From contig JAFAYV010000011.1 in assembly GCA_019240115.1 (NCBI GenBank), positions 1 through 64,000 on the forward strand: DNA of 64,000 bases. Reading direction: 5' to 3'. The translations under genes were made by a program, and so were the position numbers. Within the stretch, counting starts at the first letter, position 1. The number at the start of each line of letters is the position of its first letter. Origin of the DNA: Solirubrobacterales bacterium (GTDB lineage Bacteria > Actinomycetota > Thermoleophilia > Solirubrobacterales > Solirubrobacteraceae). Positions 60,676 to 64,000 of this stretch are shown piece by piece. The notes beneath the pieces are model-generated. The model worked only from the letters and a program-made list of their open reading frames with translations, made no database searches and was not told where the DNA came from.

Positions 60676-63315
60676 ATGTCGAGGTGGGTGTACGACTTTG
60701 CCGACGGCTCCAAGGACATGCGGGAGCTGTTGGGAGGCAAGGGGGCGAACGTCGCGGAGATGACGCGGGTGCTCGGGCCCGACCGCGTGCCGGCCGGGTT
60801 CACGATCACCACCGAGGCCTGCGTCGAGTACATGAACGCCGACCAGTCCGAGCCCGAGGGGATGTCCGAGCAGGTCGCCGACGCGCTCGACCGCCTCCAG
60901 GAGCAGGCCGGCAAGACGCTCGGCGACCGCGACGATCCGCTGCTCGTGTCGGTCCGCTCGGGCGCGCGCGAGTCGATGCCCGGGATGCTCGACACGGTGC
61001 TCAACCTCGGCCTCAACGACGAGTCGGTGCTCGGCCTGGCCAAGACGACCGACAACGAGCGCTTCGCCTGGGATTCCTACCGCCGCTTCGTGCAGATGTT
61101 CGGCAACGTCTCCCGCGGCATCCCCGGCGAGAGCTTCGAGGACGCGATCAAGGCCGCCAAGCAGGCGCGCGACGTCACCGAGGACACCGAGCTCGACGCC
61201 GACGCGCTGAAGGAGCTGACCGAGACCTTCAAGGGCGTCTACCAGGAGGAGACCGGCGACGAGTTCCCGCAGGACCCCCAGGAGCAGCTGCGGCTGGCGA
61301 TCCGGGCGGTGTTCGACTCCTGGACGGGCAAGCGCGCGGTCGAGTACCGCCGCCAGAACCGGATCCCCGACGAGTGGGGCACCGCGGTCAACGTCCAGCA
61401 GATGGTCTTCGGCAACAAGGGCGACACCTCGGGCTCGGGCGTCGCCTTCTCGCGCGACGAGGTGACCGGCGCTCCCGAGCCGAGCGGCGACTTCTTGCAG
61501 AACGCCCAGGGCGAGGACGTCGTCTCGGGCGTGCGCACCCCGCGCGACATCTCCGAGATCAAGGAGTGGATGCCCGAGGTCCACGACCAGCTGATGGAGA
61601 TCCTGCACTCGCTCGAGGCTCATTACGAGGACATGCAGGACACCGAGTTCACCGTCGAGGACGGGCAGTTGTACATGCTGCAGACGCGCAACGCCAAGCG
61701 CCCCGCCCAGGCGGCCGTGCGCTTCGCCGTCGACGCGGTCTCCGAGCAGCTGCTGACGCGCGAGCGGGCGCTGGCCACGATCGACCCGAGCACGCTCGAC
61801 GCGCTGCTGCACCCGACCTTCGACCCGAAGGCCGAGTTCGACGTGCTCGCCTCCGGGGTCAACGCCTCACCGGGCGCCGCCAAGGGCGAGATCGTCTTCA
61901 CCGCCGCCGCCGCGGTGGACGCCGCCGAGCAGGGGCGCGACGTCATCCTCGTGCGCCCGTTCACCGATGCCGAGGATGTCGCCGGGTTCTACGCCGCCAA
62001 GGGTGTCCTGACCAGCGAGGGCGGCAAGGCCTCGCACGCCGCGTTGGTGGCGCGGGGGATGGGGCTGCCGGCGGTCGTCGGCGCCCAGGCGCTGGCCATC
62101 GATCTCGAGTCAAAGACGGTCAGCGTCAACGGGACCGAGCTCTCCGAGGGCGACGCGATCGCGATCGACGGGACCAAGGGGTTCGTGACCACCGACGACG
62201 TCCCCCTCGTCGAGGCTCAGGTCAACGAGAACTTCCAGACGGTGCTGCAGTGGGCCGACGAGCTGCGCCGCATGGAGGTGCGCGCCAACGCCGACAACCC
62301 CGATGATGCCCGGCGGGCTCGCGAGCTCGGCGCCCAGGGGATCGGGCTGTGCCGCACCGAGCACATGTTCATAGCCGAGGACCGCCAGCCGAAGATGCGG
62401 GCGATGATCATGTCCGACACCCACGAGGCGCGGCGCGAGGCATTGGGCGAGCTGCTCCCGCTCCAGCAGGAGGACTTCGAGGGGATCTTCGAGGCGATGG
62501 CCGGCCTGCCGGTGACCGTGCGGCTGCTCGACCCGCCGCTGCACGAGTTCCTGCCCAACGCCGAGGACCTCGCCGCCCAGGTCGAGCGCGCCCGGATCGA
62601 GGAGTCCGACGACCTCGAGCGGCTCGAGAAGCTGCTCGCGCGCGTGCACGAGATCGCCGAGGAGAACCCGATGCTCGGGACCCGCGGCTGCCGGCTGGGG
62701 ATCCTCTACCCCGAGATCTACGAGATGCAGGTCCGCGCGATCATGCGGGCGGCCAAGGCGGCGTCCGAGCCGCCGCACCTCGAGATCATGATCCCGCTCG
62801 TCGACTACGAGCAGGAGCTCGAGATCATCCGCGAGCTGGTGACCAGCATCGGCGAGGACGAGGGGCTGACGGTCGGCGACGACTACACCGTGGGCACGAT
62901 GATCGAGCTGCCCCGCGCGTGCTTCGTCGCCGATCGGATCGCCCGCTTCGCCGACTTCTTCTCCTTCGGCACCAACGACCTGACCCAGACCGCGCTCGGG
63001 TTCTCCCGCGACGACGTCGAGTCGGCGTTCGTGCCCACCTACATGGAGCGCAAGATCATCGACCGCAGCCCGTTCGAGACGATCGACAAGCCGGGCGTCG
63101 GCTGGCTCGTGCGGCTCGCCTCCTGGGTGGGGCGCGAGGCCCAGCCGGATCTCAAGCTCGGGATCTGCGGCGAGCATGGCGGCGATCCCGAGTCGGTGGT
63201 CTTCTTTCACCGGGCCGGCCTGGACTACGTCTCCTGCTCGCCCTACCGGGTGCCGATCGCGCGCATCGCGGCCGCTCAGGCCAACGTGGAGTATCCGGTC
63301 GGTCGCTGGGACTGA
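60676..63315 (+). CDS. ppdK: Pyruvate, phosphate dikinase
   Basis: An 879-residue enzyme that interconverts pyruvate + ATP + phosphate with phosphoenolpyruvate + AMP + PPi. The ATP-grasp part starts WVYDFADGSKDMRELLGGKG; the phospho-carrier His (near 454) is in EGGKASHAALVARGMG; the PEP barrel has GLCRTEHMF, GTRGCRLGI and the catalytic Cys (near 853) in DYVSCSPYRVP. All domains are complete. ATG at 60676 matches the family start; 60664 adds four residues. It may serve gluconeogenesis from pyruvate or PPi-linked glycolysis. The 177-bp upstream gap shows no riboswitch I can recognise. Confidence 0.97.
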   Translation: MSRWVYDFADGSKDMRELLGGKGANVAEMTRVLGPDRVPAGFTITTEACVEYMNADQSEPEGMSEQVADALDRLQEQAGKTLGDRDDPLLVSVRSGARESMPGMLDTVLNLGLNDESVLGLAKTTDNERFAWDSYRRFVQMFGNVSRGIPGESFEDAIKAAKQARDVTEDTELDADALKELTETFKGVYQEETGDEFPQDPQEQLRLAIRAVFDSWTGKRAVEYRRQNRIPDEWGTAVNVQQMVFGNKGDTSGSGVAFSRDEVTGAPEPSGDFLQNAQGEDVVSGVRTPRDISEIKEWMPEVHDQLMEILHSLEAHYEDMQDTEFTVEDGQLYMLQTRNAKRPAQAAVRFAVDAVSEQLLTRERALATIDPSTLDALLHPTFDPKAEFDVLASGVNASPGAAKGEIVFTAAAAVDAAEQGRDVILVRPFTDAEDVAGFYAAKGVLTSEGGKASHAALVARGMGLPAVVGAQALAIDLESKTVSVNGTELSEGDAIAIDGTKGFVTTDDVPLVEAQVNENFQTVLQWADELRRMEVRANADNPDDARRARELGAQGIGLCRTEHMFIAEDRQPKMRAMIMSDTHEARREALGELLPLQQEDFEGIFEAMAGLPVTVRLLDPPLHEFLPNAEDLAAQVERARIEESDDLERLEKLLARVHEIAEENPMLGTRGCRLGILYPEIYEMQVRAIMRAAKAASEPPHLEIMIPLVDYEQELEIIRELVTSIGEDEGLTVGDDYTVGTMIELPRACFVADRIARFADFFSFGTNDLTQTALGFSRDDVESAFVPTYMERKIIDRSPFETIDKPGVGWLVRLASWVGREAQPDLKLGICGEHGGDPESVVFFHRAGLDYVSCSPYRVPIARIAAAQANVEYPVGRWD

Positions 63316-63379
63316 GACTCGTCCGGGTCGGGGCTGACGAGACCGCGAGCCCACCCCGCGAACGTATACGGTGCAGGGC

Positions 63380-64000
63380 ATGCTCGCCGCCTACGCCACC
63401 TCGATCGACGCAGATGACCCGATGGCCGGCCTGGTCATCGGCGACCAGCCCGACCCCGACCCCCCCGCCGGGTGGACGATCGTCACCGTCCGCGCGGCCT
63501 CGCTCAACCACCACGACGTCTGGTCGCTGCGCGGGACCGGCCTGACCGAGGAGCAGCTGCCGATGATCCTCGGCTGCGACGCCGCCGGCGTCGACCCCGA
63601 GGGCAACGAGGTCGTCGTGCACTCGGTGATCACCCAGGACGCCTGGCGCGGCGACGAGACGCTCGACCCGCGTCGCGCGCTGCTCTCCGAGGGCCATCCC
63701 GGGACCCTCGCCGAGAAGGTCGCGGTCCCGACGCGCAACCTCGTCAACAAGCCCCCGGAGCTCTCGTTCGAGCACGCCGCCTGCCTGCCGACGGCGTGGC
63801 TGACCGCCTACCGGATGCTATTCACCCGCGGCGGCGTGACGCCGGGGATGACCGTGCTCGTGCAGGGCGCCGGCGGCGGTGTGGCCAGCGCGCTGACGAT
63901 GCTCGGCCGGGCCGCGGGAGCTCGGGTGTGGGTGACGAGCCGCACCGAGGACAAGCGCGCGCGGGCACTTGAGCTCGGCGCCGACCAGGCCTTCGAGTCC
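63380..64000 (+). CDS. Zinc-type alcohol dehydrogenase/quinone oxidoreductase, 3' end outside window
   Basis: The first 207 residues of an MDR-superfamily oxidoreductase. The GroES-like domain has RAASLNHHDVWSLRG, ILGCDAAGVD and the PTAWLTAYRMLFTRGGVTPG hinge; the NADPH-binding loop is VLVQGAGGGVASA. Typical zinc-ligand cysteines are not seen in the visible part (NHHD replaces NxCD), so it is nearer to the zinc-free quinone oxidoreductase group. ATG at 63380 fits the family start. It is cut by the window end. Confidence 0.92.
   Translation, partial: MLAAYATSIDADDPMAGLVIGDQPDPDPPAGWTIVTVRAASLNHHDVWSLRGTGLTEEQLPMILGCDAAGVDPEGNEVVVHSVITQDAWRGDETLDPRRALLSEGHPGTLAEKVAVPTRNLVNKPPELSFEHAACLPTAWLTAYRMLFTRGGVTPGMTVLVQGAGGGVASALTMLGRAAGARVWVTSRTEDKRARALELGADQAFES

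Overview
The window is a very GC-rich, gene-dense stretch of a bacterial chromosome. Strong third-position GC, frequent GTG/TTG starts, ATGA/GTGA stop-start overlaps and the gene families (GH15 trehalase-like enzymes, CsoR, LLM oxidoreductase, MmpL-type pump, PPDK, DUF3072, DUF6457, a LigD-type polymerase domain encoded alone) all point to Actinomycetota. My best guess is a free-living soil member of the Thermoleophilia (Solirubrobacterales); this is inference, since no rRNA or tRNA gene lies in the window. I see no phage, transposase, CRISPR array or replication origin.

Layout. 1-2.6 kb: two short-chain dehydrogenases, a DUF6457 protein with a possible 46-residue gene coupled to it, and a stand-alone LigD-like primase-polymerase. 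2.8-7.6 kb: a GAF-GGDEF-EAL cyclic-di-GMP enzyme whose stop codon overlaps the start of an acetyl-CoA-synthetase-like gene. 7.6-16.2 kb: a sarcosine and one-carbon cluster (soxD-soxA-soxG-soxB-fhs-fchA) read leftward, with a divergent LysR regulator; folD is 3 kb away. 16.3-26.7 kb: a fatty-acid desaturase, folD, a GNAT acetyltransferase, an orphan-looking histidine kinase, a REC-GGDEF-EAL protein, and an operon of envelope protein, ABC transporter and response regulator. 26.8-41.8 kb: P450 plus GST, thiolase, a DsbA-like protein with a Nudix hydrolase, an MmpL pump, an ABC exporter, a GH15 enzyme, and a DHA2-type MFS pump with its TetR regulator. 41.8-47.8 kb: aldo/keto reductase, 6-phosphogluconate dehydrogenase, a PQQ-propeller lipoprotein, and a secreted phosphodiesterase behind a Pho-box-like repeat. 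47.8-53.4 kb: a tightly packed leftward operon of KAS III, CoA-carboxyltransferase, thioester-reductase-like SDR, small zinc ribbon, histidine kinase and NarL-type regulator. 53.6-64 kb: a second GH15 enzyme, DUF3072, a two-domain glyoxalase, a permease divergent from csoR across a CsoR-like operator, a HipA-like kinase with DUF3037, a luciferase-like oxidoreductase, PPDK, and the start of a zinc-type alcohol dehydrogenase.

How the genes work together. SoxABGD should oxidise sarcosine (or a related N-methyl amine) and load the methyl carbon on tetrahydrofolate; FolD, FchA and Fhs then interconvert methylene-, methenyl-, 10-formyl-THF and formate. The KAS III/carboxyltransferase/reductase operon looks like a lipid or specialised-metabolite route carrying its own two-component system, and is the best candidate for an undescribed system. 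Several short tandem duplications with periods of 9, 15, 30 and 60 bp, and a 50-bp stem-loop element present twice (19034 and 28835), are the main non-coding novelties.
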